NCBI RefSeq assembly: GCF_000381025.1
Contig: NZ_KB905813.1
Location: 124,001-188,000, forward strand
Length of the DNA: 64,000 nt
Reading direction: 5' to 3'
From: Streptomyces sulphureus DSM 40104
GTDB taxonomy: Bacteria; Actinomycetota; Actinomycetes; Streptomycetales; Streptomycetaceae
The notes beneath the pieces are model-generated. The model was given only the letters and a program-made list of their open reading frames with translations, had not been told where the DNA came from and searched no databases. The position numbers were made by a program, and so were the translations under genes. This document shows, piece by piece, positions 1-8,977 of the stretch; the first letter of the stretch is position 1, and every line of letters starts with the position of its first letter.

Positions 1-502
1 CTCAGACGCAGGGTCCGTTCCGTCGGGCCGGTCCGGGCGTGCCGTTCAACGACTCTCCCTGACACGCCCGTTCACCGTCCGGTCCGTCGGACGCGCGGGC
101 GGCCCACGCCCCGCGGAGAGGCCGCGCTCACGGACGGCTGCCCTCCCCGCCGGAGGCGCCGACGCCGCCGACACGTTGCTCCTTCGCGTCCCGCTCGGCC
201 CCACTTCGTTCCGCTGAACGACCGCCCACGGCCCGCCCGTTCACCGCCCGGCCCGCCGTTCGCGCGCAGACGGTCCATGACCCGCGCGGGGGCGGCCGAA
301 CTCCGTGGACGGCCCGCCCTCCGTGCCCCGGGGACGCGAGCTGGGGTTGCTGATCACGGCAGCGTCATCAGCGATTCCGTCCCTGCGCGCCTGCCGCGGC
401 CTCGCTCCGGCCCCCGCTGAACCATCGGACACGGCCTGCCCGTCCACCGCCCCCGGCAGGCGTCCGACACCGCCGAGCACCCTGCGGAACCGGGTGAAGC
501 CC
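1..502. other. Left-edge non-coding stretch
   Basis: I can support no gene here. The translated frames are low-complexity Arg/Pro/Gly-rich strings typical of non-coding GC-rich DNA. Two blocks resemble each other as imperfect direct repeats (about 43-90 and 213-258), sharing the 13-mer CGCCCGTTCACCG followed by a run that differs mainly by T/C changes. The stretch lies downstream of the minus-strand dehydrogenase that ends at 503. Confidence 0.5.
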
Positions 503-1243
503 TCACCGTGCAGTCAGTCCACCGTCCACGAAGAGCTCGGAGCCCGTGACGAAAGAGGAGTCGTCGCAGGCGAGGAAAGCGATCGCGGCGGCGACCTCGG
601 CCGGCTCGCCGAGCCTGCCCATCGGCGTCGCCTCCGCCAGCGGAGTCCTGTTCCCCTCGCCGAGGAGCGGCGTCTCGACGAATCCCGGGTGGACGCTGTT
701 GACGCGGATGCCGTCCCCGGCCCAGTGGAGCGCGGTGTTCCTGCTGAGCAGCCGGACGGCGCCCCTCGCCGCGTGGTGTGCGGGGGGTGTCCCGGAGCCG
801 CCCGAGGCCCCCAAGGGCGCGCCGACGTTGACGACGGAGGCCGCGGGTGACGCCTTCAGCAGTTCGGCCGCCGCCTTCATCCCGAGGAACACGCTGGTCT
901 GGGCGACGGCGACGACCCGGTGGTAGGTGTCGACGTCGGTCTCCTCGAGCGATCCGTCGTCGCCGACGCCCGCGTTGTTGACGAGGACGTCCAGGCCGCC
1001 GAAGCGCTCCGCGACGCCTTGCACCGCACGCGTCCAGCCTTCCGGGTCCGTCACGTCGAGGTCTAGGAAGACGGCGCGGCCGCCCGCCTCCTCGATCTCC
1101 TCGACGAGTGTCGTGCCCGGCTCGTGGTGCAGGTCGGCGACGGCGACGGCGGCGCCCTCGCGCGCCAGGCGCCGGGCCGCGGCCTTGCCGATGCCGCCCG
1201 CACCGCCGGTCACCAGCGCCGTCCTGCCGTCGAGCCGTGCCAT
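503..1243 (-). CDS. Short-chain dehydrogenase/reductase family protein with substituted catalytic residues
   Basis: The protein has 246 residues and an SDR Rossmann fold. It shows the N-terminal glycine motif TGGAGGIG (about residues 12-19), the NNAG motif near residue 88 and a C-terminal FVDGG typical of the classical family. The start ATG at 1243 follows GAGGAGG. The catalytic segment is abnormal. Where the family has Ser, then Tyr-x-x-x-Lys, this protein reads VNVGAPLG and later HHAARGAV, so Ser, Tyr and Lys appear replaced by Ala, His and Arg. It may still bind NAD(P) but is unlikely to do normal SDR chemistry. It stands 147 bp downstream of the aconitase gene on the same strand. Confidence 0.85.
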   Translation of the reverse strand: MARLDGRTALVTGGAGGIGKAAARRLAREGAAVAVADLHHEPGTTLVEEIEEAGGRAVFLDLDVTDPEGWTRAVQGVAERFGGLDVLVNNAGVGDDGSLEETDVDTYHRVVAVAQTSVFLGMKAAAELLKASPAASVVNVGAPLGASGGSGTPPAHHAARGAVRLLSRNTALHWAGDGIRVNSVHPGFVETPLLGEGNRTPLAEATPMGRLGEPAEVAAAIAFLACDDSSFVTGSELFVDGGLTAR

Positions 1244-1390
1244 CGCCGCCTCCTCGCCGAGGTGTCCCCTGCCCTGCCGCCGGGCCGGACGTGACGATAC
1301 GTCCCGTGTGTCCGGCGATACGCCCGAACGTCCGGGCCACGGCGGCAAGTTCCACCGGTTCGAGTGAGAGAGCCGGATCGGGTGCGCTCG

Positions 1391-3388
1391 TCAGGCGCCC
1401 GGCTCGGGGAGTGCGCCGCCGGCGAGCGCCGGGATGATGCCGCCCGCAAGGATGATCCGGCACTGGCGCGGCGAAAGGCTGTGCCGCACCGTGTACTCCT
1501 CGCCCCGGTCGGTGTTCTCCACGCGCACCAGCGGCTCGGTGTCGTCGCCGAGCGCGCGGTGGAGGTCGGGGAGGCGCAGGGTGGTGCCCTTGGCGATGCG
1601 GTCCGCGTCTGCCGGGTCTTCGAACTCCAGGGGAAGAACCCCGAAGTTGACGAGGTTCTGCCAGTGGATGCGCGCGAAGGACTTGGCCAGGACGGCCCGG
1701 AGTCCGAGGTAGCGCGGGGTGATGGCGGCGTGCTCGCGGGAGGAGCCCTGCCCGTAGTTCTCGCCGCCGACCACGAAGTGCGCCCCCTCGGTACGGCCCG
1801 CGTGCTCCGGGTACTCCGGGTCGATGCGGGTGAAGGTGAACTCGGCGAGCTTCGGGATGTTCGAGCGGTACGGCAGGGCCCGCGCTCCGGCCGGCGAGAT
1901 CTCGTCCGTGGAGACGTTGTCGCCCGCCGTCAGGAGGACGGGGCCCGTCAACTCATCCGGAAGCGCGTCGAGTTCAGGGAGCGCGGAGACGTTCGGGCCA
2001 CGGTCGAGGTCGACCCGGACGGCCTCCTCCGGCGGCAGCGGCGCCTCCAGCATCGCGGTGTTGACGGCGGCGCGCCGGGGCGGGCCGAGACCGTCCGCCT
2101 GCTCCGTCGGATCGAGCCCGACGTCGGCGGCCCAGCGCCGGGGATCGGTGATGACTCCGGTGAGTGCGGAGGCCGTGGCCGTCTCCGGCGAGCAGAGCCA
2201 GACGGAGTCGTCCTCGGTGCCGGACCTGCCGGGAAAGTTCCGCGGGAAAGTGCGCAGCGAGTTGCGGCCGACGGCCGGCGCCTGCCCCATGCCGATGCAG
2301 CCGAGGCAACCGCTCTGGTGGAGGCGCGCCCCCGCCTGGATCAGGTCGAAGGTCCCGCCGAGCCTGGTGAGGTCCTGGAGGATCTCGCGGGACGTCGGGT
2401 TGACGTCGAAGCTGACGCCGTCGGCCGTGGACCGCCCGCGCACCATCGTCGCGGCCACCGCGAAGTCCCGCAGCCCCGGGTTGGCCGAGGAGCCGATCAC
2501 CGCCTGGTCGACGCTCTCGCCCTCCACCTCGCGCACCGGCACCACGTTGCCGGGGGAGGAGGGGCGGGCGATCAGCGGTTCGAGGGAGGAGAGGTCGATC
2601 TCCTCCTCCAGGTCGTAGGCGGCGTTGTCCTCGGGGGCGAGCGGGGTGAAGTCCCCTTCCCTGCCCTCGCTGCGGAGAAAGTCGCGGACGGTCCCGTCGG
2701 CGGGGAAGACGCTTGTGGTGGCGCCGAGTTCGGCGCCCATGTTGGCGATGACGTGCCGGTCCATCGCCGTCAGATGCGCGAGTCCCGGACCGTGGTACTC
2801 CAGGATGCGGTTGACGCCGCCCTTGACCCCGTGCCGGCGCAGCAGCTCGAGGATGACGTCCTTCGCGCTGACCCACGGCGGCAGTTCGCCCGTGAGCCGC
2901 ACCCCCCAGATCTGCGGCATCCGCAGGTAGAGCGGGCGTCCGGCCATCGCCAGCGCGACCTCCAGGCCGCCGACGCCGATCGCCAGCATCCCGAGCGAGC
3001 CGGCTGCGCAGGTGTGCGAGTCGGAGCCGGCGAGGGTGCGCCCCGGCTTGCCGAACCGCTGCATGTGCGTCGGGTGCGAGACGCCGTTGCCCGGCTTGGA
3101 GTACCACAGCCCGAAGCGGTGCGCCGCCGAGCGGAGGAACGCGTGGTCCTCCGCGTTGCGTTCGTCGGCCTGGAGGATGTTGTGGTCCACGTACTGCACG
3201 CTCACCTCGGTGCGCACGCGGTCGAGCCCGAGCGCCTCCAGCTCCTGCATGACCAGGGTGCCGGTGGCGTCCTGCGTGAGGGTCTGGTCGACGCGGAGGC
3301 CGACCTCCTCACCGGGCTCCGGCACCCCTTCCACCAGGTGCCCTTCGATGAGCTGATGCGCGACGGTTCCGTGTGCCCGCTTCGCCAT
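1391..3388 (-). CDS. Aconitate hydratase, short (about 650-residue) type
   Basis: This 665-residue protein interconverts citrate and isocitrate with a [4Fe-4S] cluster. Cluster and active-site motifs are visible: SDSHTCAAGS (about 120-130), SGCLGCIGMGQ (about 370-380) and, in the C-terminal swivel domain, GSSREHAA. Housekeeping Streptomyces aconitase is about 900 residues. This shorter form belongs to the branch with the compact layout of isopropylmalate-isomerase-like enzymes and may be a second, specialised aconitase. ATG at 3388 is preceded by GAGGAGG at 7 nt. It is on the same strand as the P1 peptidase upstream, 159 bp away, so co-transcription is possible but not shown. Confidence 0.93.
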   Translation of the reverse strand: MAKRAHGTVAHQLIEGHLVEGVPEPGEEVGLRVDQTLTQDATGTLVMQELEALGLDRVRTEVSVQYVDHNILQADERNAEDHAFLRSAAHRFGLWYSKPGNGVSHPTHMQRFGKPGRTLAGSDSHTCAAGSLGMLAIGVGGLEVALAMAGRPLYLRMPQIWGVRLTGELPPWVSAKDVILELLRRHGVKGGVNRILEYHGPGLAHLTAMDRHVIANMGAELGATTSVFPADGTVRDFLRSEGREGDFTPLAPEDNAAYDLEEEIDLSSLEPLIARPSSPGNVVPVREVEGESVDQAVIGSSANPGLRDFAVAATMVRGRSTADGVSFDVNPTSREILQDLTRLGGTFDLIQAGARLHQSGCLGCIGMGQAPAVGRNSLRTFPRNFPGRSGTEDDSVWLCSPETATASALTGVITDPRRWAADVGLDPTEQADGLGPPRRAAVNTAMLEAPLPPEEAVRVDLDRGPNVSALPELDALPDELTGPVLLTAGDNVSTDEISPAGARALPYRSNIPKLAEFTFTRIDPEYPEHAGRTEGAHFVVGGENYGQGSSREHAAITPRYLGLRAVLAKSFARIHWQNLVNFGVLPLEFEDPADADRIAKGTTLRLPDLHRALGDDTEPLVRVENTDRGEEYTVRHSLSPRQCRIILAGGIIPALAGGALPEPGA

Positions 3389-3547
3389 GGGTAAGCCTCC
3401 TCGTCGTCGCCCACCCTCCGCCCGCTCGTGCCCGTACGCCGCCCTGCTGCTCGCGTGTCCGGGCCGCTTTCCCCGGGCGGGCGAGCGGTATTCCCCTTGC
3501 GGGGGAGCGGGTTGCGGGCGACGGGAGGCGGTCCCGTGCGGAGGCCG

Positions 3548-4672
3548 TCACACCGCCCGCGCCCCCAGCAGCTCCCGCGTCCGCGCCAGCGGCAACGCCG
3601 GCACGTGGTTCCCGTCGCGTCCCGTCATCGGGGCCGCACCGGTGAGGACGTTGAGGACCGCCTCCTCGACGCACTCCACCACCGCCTCGTAGAAGCGGTC
3701 CATGCGGCCCCAGGGCACGAAGCGGAGGGATTCGTAGGGCGCGTCGGCCTCGTCATGGGGGAAAGTGCTGTTGAGCGCGCCGGAGTTGGCCGTGGAGAAG
3801 GCGAGGAAGAGGTCCCCCGAGAAATGGCTGCCCGTGGTGCCCGTGCGGGCGAGGCCGAGCGGGACGCGGCGCGCGAGCGCCTTGCACTCGCCGGGGAGCA
3901 GCGGCGCATCGGTGCCGAGGACGACCACGATGGAGCCGGCGCCCGGTGGCACCGGCCGCGTTCCCCGGGATGCGCCGGTCTCGGAGGCGGCGAGCGCGTC
4001 CGGGTCGGGGAGCTCCCTGCCGACGGGCACGCCGGCAACCGTCAACTCCCGCTTGGCCCCGAAGTTCGCCTGAACGAAGGCACCGACGGTATACCGGTCG
4101 GCGCCGTAGGCGACCACCCGGGAGGCCGTCCCCGAACCGCCCTTGAACCCGTAGCACCGCATGCCCGTGCCCCCGCCGACGGCGCCCTCGGCGAGCGGCC
4201 CCGAGGCCGCGGCCTCGATCGCCTCCGTGGCGTGGCGGGGTCGGACGGCCGTGCCGTGGATGTCGTTGAGGTGCGCGTCCCAGGTCTCGGTGACGACCGG
4301 GAGCAGCCACTCGGGCGCCATGCCCCGGCAGTTCCGCCCGAGCCACTCGACGGCCCCGCGGTGGACCGGCCCGACGGCGTACGTGTTGGTGAGGAGGACG
4401 GGTACGGCGAGGGAGCCGGTCTCCTCCAGCCAGACCGTGCCGGTCATCTCGCCGTTCCCGTTGAGCGCATGCCAGCCGGCGGCGCACGGGTCGCCGACCC
4501 CGGCCCGCCCGCGGGGCAGAATCGCCGTCACCCCCGTCCGCACGTCGGAGCCCTCGACGAGCGTGACGTACCCGACCTCGATGCCCGGCACGTCGGTGAG
4601 CGCGTTCCACGGTCCGGGCTCGCCGTCGAAGGGGATGCCCGCCGCCCGCGCACGCATGCGATCTTCAGCCAT
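3548..4672 (-). CDS. P1 family (DmpA-type) peptidase / L-aminopeptidase-D-esterase
   Basis: The protein has 374 residues. Members are autoprocessing aminopeptidases or amidases of the N-terminal-nucleophile type. The family signature is clear: GGGTGMRCYGFKGGSGTASR (166-185), and GAGSIVVVLGTDAPLLP, where cleavage between Gly246 and Ser247 would expose the nucleophilic serine. NGNGEMTGTVW (71-81) and NTYAVGPVHRGA also match the family. The chosen ATG at 4672 has no strong ribosome binding site; an ATG five codons later (4657) is an alternative. There is no signal peptide, so it is probably cytoplasmic. The physiological substrate cannot be read from the sequence. Confidence 0.92.
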   Translation of the reverse strand: MAEDRMRARAAGIPFDGEPGPWNALTDVPGIEVGYVTLVEGSDVRTGVTAILPRGRAGVGDPCAAGWHALNGNGEMTGTVWLEETGSLAVPVLLTNTYAVGPVHRGAVEWLGRNCRGMAPEWLLPVVTETWDAHLNDIHGTAVRPRHATEAIEAAASGPLAEGAVGGGTGMRCYGFKGGSGTASRVVAYGADRYTVGAFVQANFGAKRELTVAGVPVGRELPDPDALAASETGASRGTRPVPPGAGSIVVVLGTDAPLLPGECKALARRVPLGLARTGTTGSHFSGDLFLAFSTANSGALNSTFPHDEADAPYESLRFVPWGRMDRFYEAVVECVEEAVLNVLTGAAPMTGRDGNHVPALPLARTRELLGARAV

Positions 4673-5236
4673 GGGCCGAGCGTACGGGCGCCGCGGGGCG
4701 GGGACCATGGTGCCGCCAACGAACTTGCGATGCACGGAAGTTGACGCGCGGCGGACGTGGTGAGCGGGAAGCCGACGGAGAGCTTCGGTGCGTGCCCCCT
4801 CGTCAGCGTCCCGGCACCAGCCGAGATACCCCGCCCGAGCCGTGCGAACGTCGGCAACTCCGGTTGCGGGAAGCCCCACTTGCTCGTGGGGCGCCGGCGG
4901 CCCCGCCACCGGTCGCCGGGGCGCGCGACGCACCCCGCGCCGGAGGCGACGGCCGCCGCCTCCCGACCCTGCGCCCGTCCCGGGCGGCCGGGCGGCGCCG
5001 GGGTGGGCTGGCGGACGTGGTCCCCCGGTGCCGCACCGCTGACGGCGTCACCGGGCGCGCTCCCGACGAGCGCGGCGGGAGCCACGCGGACCTTGCCACC
5101 GCGCGTGACCGGGGACGTCGGACGTGGGCGAAACGGCGGAAGCAGCGCACGAGCCGGTGGTCCCGGCAGCGGCCGGGGAACGCCTGTCCGCGGAACGGCC
5201 AACTGTCGACAGGGCGGAGACCAGGAGATGACCACC
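4673..5236. other. Gene-free stretch with a hairpin before the DUF2243 gene
   Basis: No supported gene. It holds the divergent promoter regions of the peptidase (minus) and the DUF2243 gene (plus). A perfect 7-bp hairpin with a TTGCTC loop (arms GCCCCAC and GTGGGGC) lies at about 4873-4892. The translation of about 4757-4890 looks like fragments I associate with over-called Streptomyces intergenic ORFs, so the DNA may be a conserved non-coding element; this is a memory-based inference. Confidence 0.35.
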
Positions 5237-5791
5237 ATGGCGGGCACCGGTCCGGAGGCCCCGACGATCCCCGACAGCCTCCGACTGCCGGGGATCGTCC
5301 TGGGCGTGGGGCTCGGCGGCTTCGTCGACGGCATCCTGCTCCACCAGCTCCTCCAGTGGCACCACATGCTCACCGGAACCAACGACGACCGCATCGGGGT
5401 GAAGTACTACAACCCCGGCACGGTCTCGGGGCTGGAGATGAACACCGTCTGGGACGGCATCTTCCACGCCGTCTGCTGGCTCGCGGTGCTGTTGGGCCTC
5501 GCCGTCCTCTACTCCCGCGTCACCCACAACAGGCGGGCCGTGTGGACCTCGCCGGTCCTGTGGGGGTGGATCGTCGCCGGGTGGGGCCTCTTCAACGTGG
5601 TCGAGGGCATCCTCGACCACCACATTCTCGCCATCCACCACGTCCACGGCGGCCCCTACCAACTGTGGTGGGACATCGGCTTCCTCGTCGCCGGCTGCGT
5701 GCTCATGCTCGGCGGCTACCTGCTCCAGCGCACCGGCCGCCCCTTCGAACCCGGTACGCCCCGCGGCGCCCACCGCGCTGAGGGGCGCTGA
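5237..5791 (+). CDS. DUF2243 family membrane protein
   Basis: A 184-residue polytopic membrane protein. After a short polar N-terminus come four hydrophobic segments (about 15-40, 75-95, 105-125 and 145-170). Histidine-rich loops include HQLLQWHH near residue 35 and DHHILAIHHVH near 130, which could bind metal. The length and these motifs fit DUF2243. The start at 5237 is preferred because AGGAG lies 9 nt upstream; an ATG at 5228 abuts that AGGAG and would be poorly spaced. The stop overlaps the start of the next gene (TGATG). The CtaG-like partner suggests a role in respiratory oxidase or copper handling; this is inferred from context. Confidence 0.85.
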   Translation: MAGTGPEAPTIPDSLRLPGIVLGVGLGGFVDGILLHQLLQWHHMLTGTNDDRIGVKYYNPGTVSGLEMNTVWDGIFHAVCWLAVLLGLAVLYSRVTHNRRAVWTSPVLWGWIVAGWGLFNVVEGILDHHILAIHHVHGGPYQLWWDIGFLVAGCVLMLGGYLLQRTGRPFEPGTPRGAHRAEGR

Positions 5792-6600
5792 TGGACGGCG
5801 CACACCCGGCGCACCACGGCGCCTTCGCCGTCGGCCCACTCGTGCTGCCGCTCCTGCTCGCCGGAGGCGTCGGCTACCTGTACGCCGCACACCGGGCCAA
5901 GTGCCGTAACCCCGTGCAAGGTTGGAGCTCCTGGCGCTCCGCCTCCCTCCTCGCGGGACTGGCGCTGCTCGCCGTGGCGCTGCTGCCGCCGCTCGAGTCC
6001 GCCGCGCACTCCGACTTCCGCGTCCACATGGCACGGCACATGCTCATCGGCATGTACGCGCCGCTGGCGCTCGTGCTCGCCGCGCCCGTCACCCTTCTGC
6101 TGCGTACCCTCCCGCCCGTCGGCGCCCGCCGGGTGACGGCGGTGCTGCACAGCCCACCCGCACGCGTACTCGCCCACCCTTCGGTGGCGCTGCTGCTGAG
6201 CACGGGCAGCCTGGCCCTGCTCTACTTCACCCCGCTCTACGAGGCCGCCCTCGCCCACCCCGCCGGACACCCCCTGATGGACGCGCACTTCCTCGCGTCC
6301 GGCTGCCTCTTCGCCCACGCCGTCGCAGGACCCGACCCCGCGCCCGCGCGGCCCGGAGCGCCGACCCGGCTCGTCCACCTCGGCGGCGCCATCGCCGTGC
6401 ACGCCCTGATCGCGCAGGCGATCTACGGCGGCTTCCTCGTCCACATCCACGCGCCCATCGACGAGGTCCGACAGGGCGCGGAGCTCATGTACTACGCCGG
6501 CGACATCGCCGAACTCCTGCTCGCCGCAGCCCTGGTGGCCACCTGGCGTCCCGAACGCCGGACCCGCCCGGCACGGGCGAGGATGCGCGAAGCGGCCTGA
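5791..6600 (+). CDS. CtaG/caa3-type cytochrome c oxidase assembly family membrane protein
   Basis: A 269-residue integral membrane protein with about seven hydrophobic helices. Conserved His and acidic residues include HMARHMLIGMYAPLAL near 75 and the HIHAPIDEVRQGAELMYYAGD segment near 215. This matches the Caa3_CtaG family, membrane proteins linked to copper-dependent assembly of cytochrome oxidase. ATG at 5791 overlaps the TGA of the DUF2243 gene, so the two are translationally coupled. It ends 310 bp before a strong bidirectional-looking terminator. Family membership is clear; whether it serves an oxidase or copper transport is not. Confidence 0.87.
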   Translation: MDGAHPAHHGAFAVGPLVLPLLLAGGVGYLYAAHRAKCRNPVQGWSSWRSASLLAGLALLAVALLPPLESAAHSDFRVHMARHMLIGMYAPLALVLAAPVTLLLRTLPPVGARRVTAVLHSPPARVLAHPSVALLLSTGSLALLYFTPLYEAALAHPAGHPLMDAHFLASGCLFAHAVAGPDPAPARPGAPTRLVHLGGAIAVHALIAQAIYGGFLVHIHAPIDEVRQGAELMYYAGDIAELLLAAALVATWRPERRTRPARARMREAA

Positions 6601-6911
6601 GCGTGGCGGGATGAGAACCGGACGCGAAGGCTTCGCCCGTCGAGGACGGGGCCCGGGCCGCCGCGGACGTCGAGAGGAACGGAAGCCGTGCGCGGAGCCG
6701 GCCACCCTGCCCGCCGACACCGCAGCGCGACGGGCAGCACCTGCACTGCCCCATCCCGGGCGACGGCGGCGAGGGCCCGCTCACAGGACGGGCGGACAGC
6801 CCTGAGCTTCAGCCGCTCCCCAGCGCAAGCCGAAGCCTCACCGGTGGCGAGCGACCCGAGCAACCCCGTCTGCACCAGGGCTCCGCCCGCGCACCCGGGC
6901 CGTGGCAGGCG
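6601..6911. other. Gene-free stretch between convergent genes
   Basis: This is the space between the end of the CtaG-like gene and the terminator before otrA. No reading frame here resembles a protein family and I see no RNA gene. Confidence 0.4.
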
Positions 6912-6942
6912 GCAGCGGCCGGGAGTTCTTCCCGGCCGCTGC
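6912..6942. terminator. Intrinsic terminator-like hairpin between ctaG-like gene and otrA
   Basis: A perfect 13-bp inverted repeat (GCAGCGGCCGGGA ... TCCCGGCCGCTGC) with a five-base GTTCT loop, followed by TGTTTCC. It lies between convergent genes (6600 plus, 6992 minus) and could serve both. Confidence 0.75.
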
Positions 6943-6991
6943 TGTTTCCGCCGCCTGCTCGGCCGGCCCGGCTTCCTTTATGAGGGAGCTT

Positions 6992-8977
6992 TCAAATGCG
7001 TTTGAGTACGTGCAGGAGGTACTCGTCCCGGTTGAGGGGGTCGGGCCCCTTCGGCCGTGGCCGGACGGGCGGCTCCCCGGCGGCGGGGCGATAGTCCAGG
7101 TGCTCGGTCACGAACACCCCCTCTCCCCGGGTCAGTGCGGGAACCTGCTGGCGGAAGTCGTGCACGAGGCCGGTCGGCATCGTGCCGCCCAGCCGGAAGA
7201 CGTCTCCGTCGGCCGCGGGCACGCCGGGGGTCGCACCCGACTCCGCGAGTTTCGCCAGCACCTGGCTGAGCTGGGCGGCGGGGACCTCCAGCTCGAAGGA
7301 GCTGACCGGTTCGTGCACCCGGGTCCCGGCCTGCCGGAGCGCGTCCATCAGAACCAGCGGCGTGGCCGCGCGGAAGTCGTCGGCCGCACTGACCGGACTG
7401 GCGAAGCCGGTACGGGTCAGGGTGACGGCGCAGTCGGTGACCTGCCAGCCGCACAGACCGTGCCGCAGCGTGGTGCGCACCGCCTCCTCGATGGCTTTGT
7501 GAAAGGCCGAAGGCAGCGAGCCCAGCTTCACCGCCACGCGGAACGCGACGCCCGTACCCGGTGCCGCAGGTCCGACGTGCAGACCCACGGTCGCCCAGAA
7601 GTAGTTGCGGGTGCGCGTGTCCAGCTCGATCAGCGCCTCGCCCGTCCCCACGGGCTTCTCGATACAGACGGTGCGGGTCGGGTCGAAGCGCACGCGTACG
7701 TCGAAGGACTCGGCGAGCGTGCTGGAGAGGATCTCCTTCTGCACCTCCCCGTAGAGGCGCACCACGGCGCCGGTGGCGCTCTCCTCGTGGTACCGCAGGT
7801 CGATGGACGGGTCCTGCTCGTCCAACATGCGCAGCGCGGCGTGCAGCCGCCCGGCGTCCGCCGGTCGCTCCGGCCTGACCACGGTCTCCAGGCTGGGAGG
7901 GGCGAAGAAGCTCTGCGGTGGCGGACCGTCGAGACACCCGGCCCGGTCACCGACCCGTACGTCCTTCAGCCCCCGGACCTGCGCGATGTCCCCGGCACTC
8001 GCCCGGGCCTCACGGGTGGCCGAGCCGTGCTCGAAGACCCGCAGGGCGGTGATCCTCCCGCGATGCCCGGTGACCCGGCCGGTGTGGTCGGCGCGGTGCA
8101 GCGTCACCGAGTCACGGGTCCCCAGCGTGCCGGAGACCAGCCGCAGATACGCGACGGCCTCCCCGCGCGGACCGCGGTCCACCTTGAACACGGTGGCCCG
8201 CAGCGGCGCGTCCTTCGCGCCGCACACGGACGGCAGCAACTCCCGGATGCCGCACAGCAGATGGTCGAGGCCCTCGCCGGTCAGTGCGGAGCCGAAGAAC
8301 ACGGGGTGCACCAGACCGCTCCCGGTCTGCGCGGCGAGTTCCTCCGCGTACGCCCTCTCGGGCAGTACGCGCTCCTCGTCCAGGTAGGCGCTGAGGAAAG
8401 CGTCGTCGTGGTCGGCCAGCGTCTCACCGACCCGCACGGTGAACTCCGGGTCGGTGTCCGCGTCGAGCACGACGGCACGGGCCTGTGGCGTGCCCGCGTG
8501 GTCCACGGCGGACAGCGCGACGGCTGCGGGGGTGAGCCGCTTGCGGATCTCCCCCAGTACGCCGTCAGGGCGCGCACCGCCCCGGTCGACCTTGTTGACG
8601 AAGAGCAGCGTGGGAATGTCCAGTCTGCGCAGGGTCCGCATCAGGATGCGGGTCTGCGGCTGGACGCCCTCGACGGCCGACACCACGAGAACGGCACCGT
8701 CGAGCACCGCGAGCGCCCGCTCGACCTCGGAGAGGAAGTCGGAGTGCCCCGGAGTGTCGATGAGGTTGACCTTGAGGTCGTCCAGGACGAACGTGGCCAC
8801 GGCGGACCGGATGGTGATGCCGCGCTGCCGCTCCAGCTCCAGCGAGTCGGTCTGCGTGGTACCGGCGGCCACGCTGCCGACCTCGTCGATCACACCGGTG
8901 CGGTGCAGCAGGCGCTCGGTGAGGCTGGTCTTACCGGCGTCGACATGGGCCAGAATGCCCAGGTTCAGCTTCTTCAT
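6992..8977 (-). CDS. otrA: OtrA-type tetracycline/oxytetracycline ribosomal protection protein
   Basis: A 661-residue translational GTPase related to EF-G. Such proteins bind the ribosome and dislodge tetracyclines. The G motifs are intact: AHVDAGKT (10-17), DTPGH in G3 and NKVD in G4. The protein follows S. rimosus OtrA closely from memory, including GVIDEVGSV, RQRGITIRSAVATFVLDDLK and the C-terminal PLNRDEYLLHVLKR. Length also matches OtrA (about 663), clearly nearer to it than to housekeeping EF-G (about 700-710). ATG at 8977 has no purine-rich Shine-Dalgarno; the bases before it on the coding strand are CCCTCCCC. No tetracycline biosynthesis gene is visible, so this is probably stand-alone resistance or an EF-G paralogue. 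Confidence 0.93.
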   Translation of the reverse strand: MKKLNLGILAHVDAGKTSLTERLLHRTGVIDEVGSVAAGTTQTDSLELERQRGITIRSAVATFVLDDLKVNLIDTPGHSDFLSEVERALAVLDGAVLVVSAVEGVQPQTRILMRTLRRLDIPTLLFVNKVDRGGARPDGVLGEIRKRLTPAAVALSAVDHAGTPQARAVVLDADTDPEFTVRVGETLADHDDAFLSAYLDEERVLPERAYAEELAAQTGSGLVHPVFFGSALTGEGLDHLLCGIRELLPSVCGAKDAPLRATVFKVDRGPRGEAVAYLRLVSGTLGTRDSVTLHRADHTGRVTGHRGRITALRVFEHGSATREARASAGDIAQVRGLKDVRVGDRAGCLDGPPPQSFFAPPSLETVVRPERPADAGRLHAALRMLDEQDPSIDLRYHEESATGAVVRLYGEVQKEILSSTLAESFDVRVRFDPTRTVCIEKPVGTGEALIELDTRTRNYFWATVGLHVGPAAPGTGVAFRVAVKLGSLPSAFHKAIEEAVRTTLRHGLCGWQVTDCAVTLTRTGFASPVSAADDFRAATPLVLMDALRQAGTRVHEPVSSFELEVPAAQLSQVLAKLAESGATPGVPAADGDVFRLGGTMPTGLVHDFRQQVPALTRGEGVFVTEHLDYRPAAGEPPVRPRPKGPDPLNRDEYLLHVLKRI

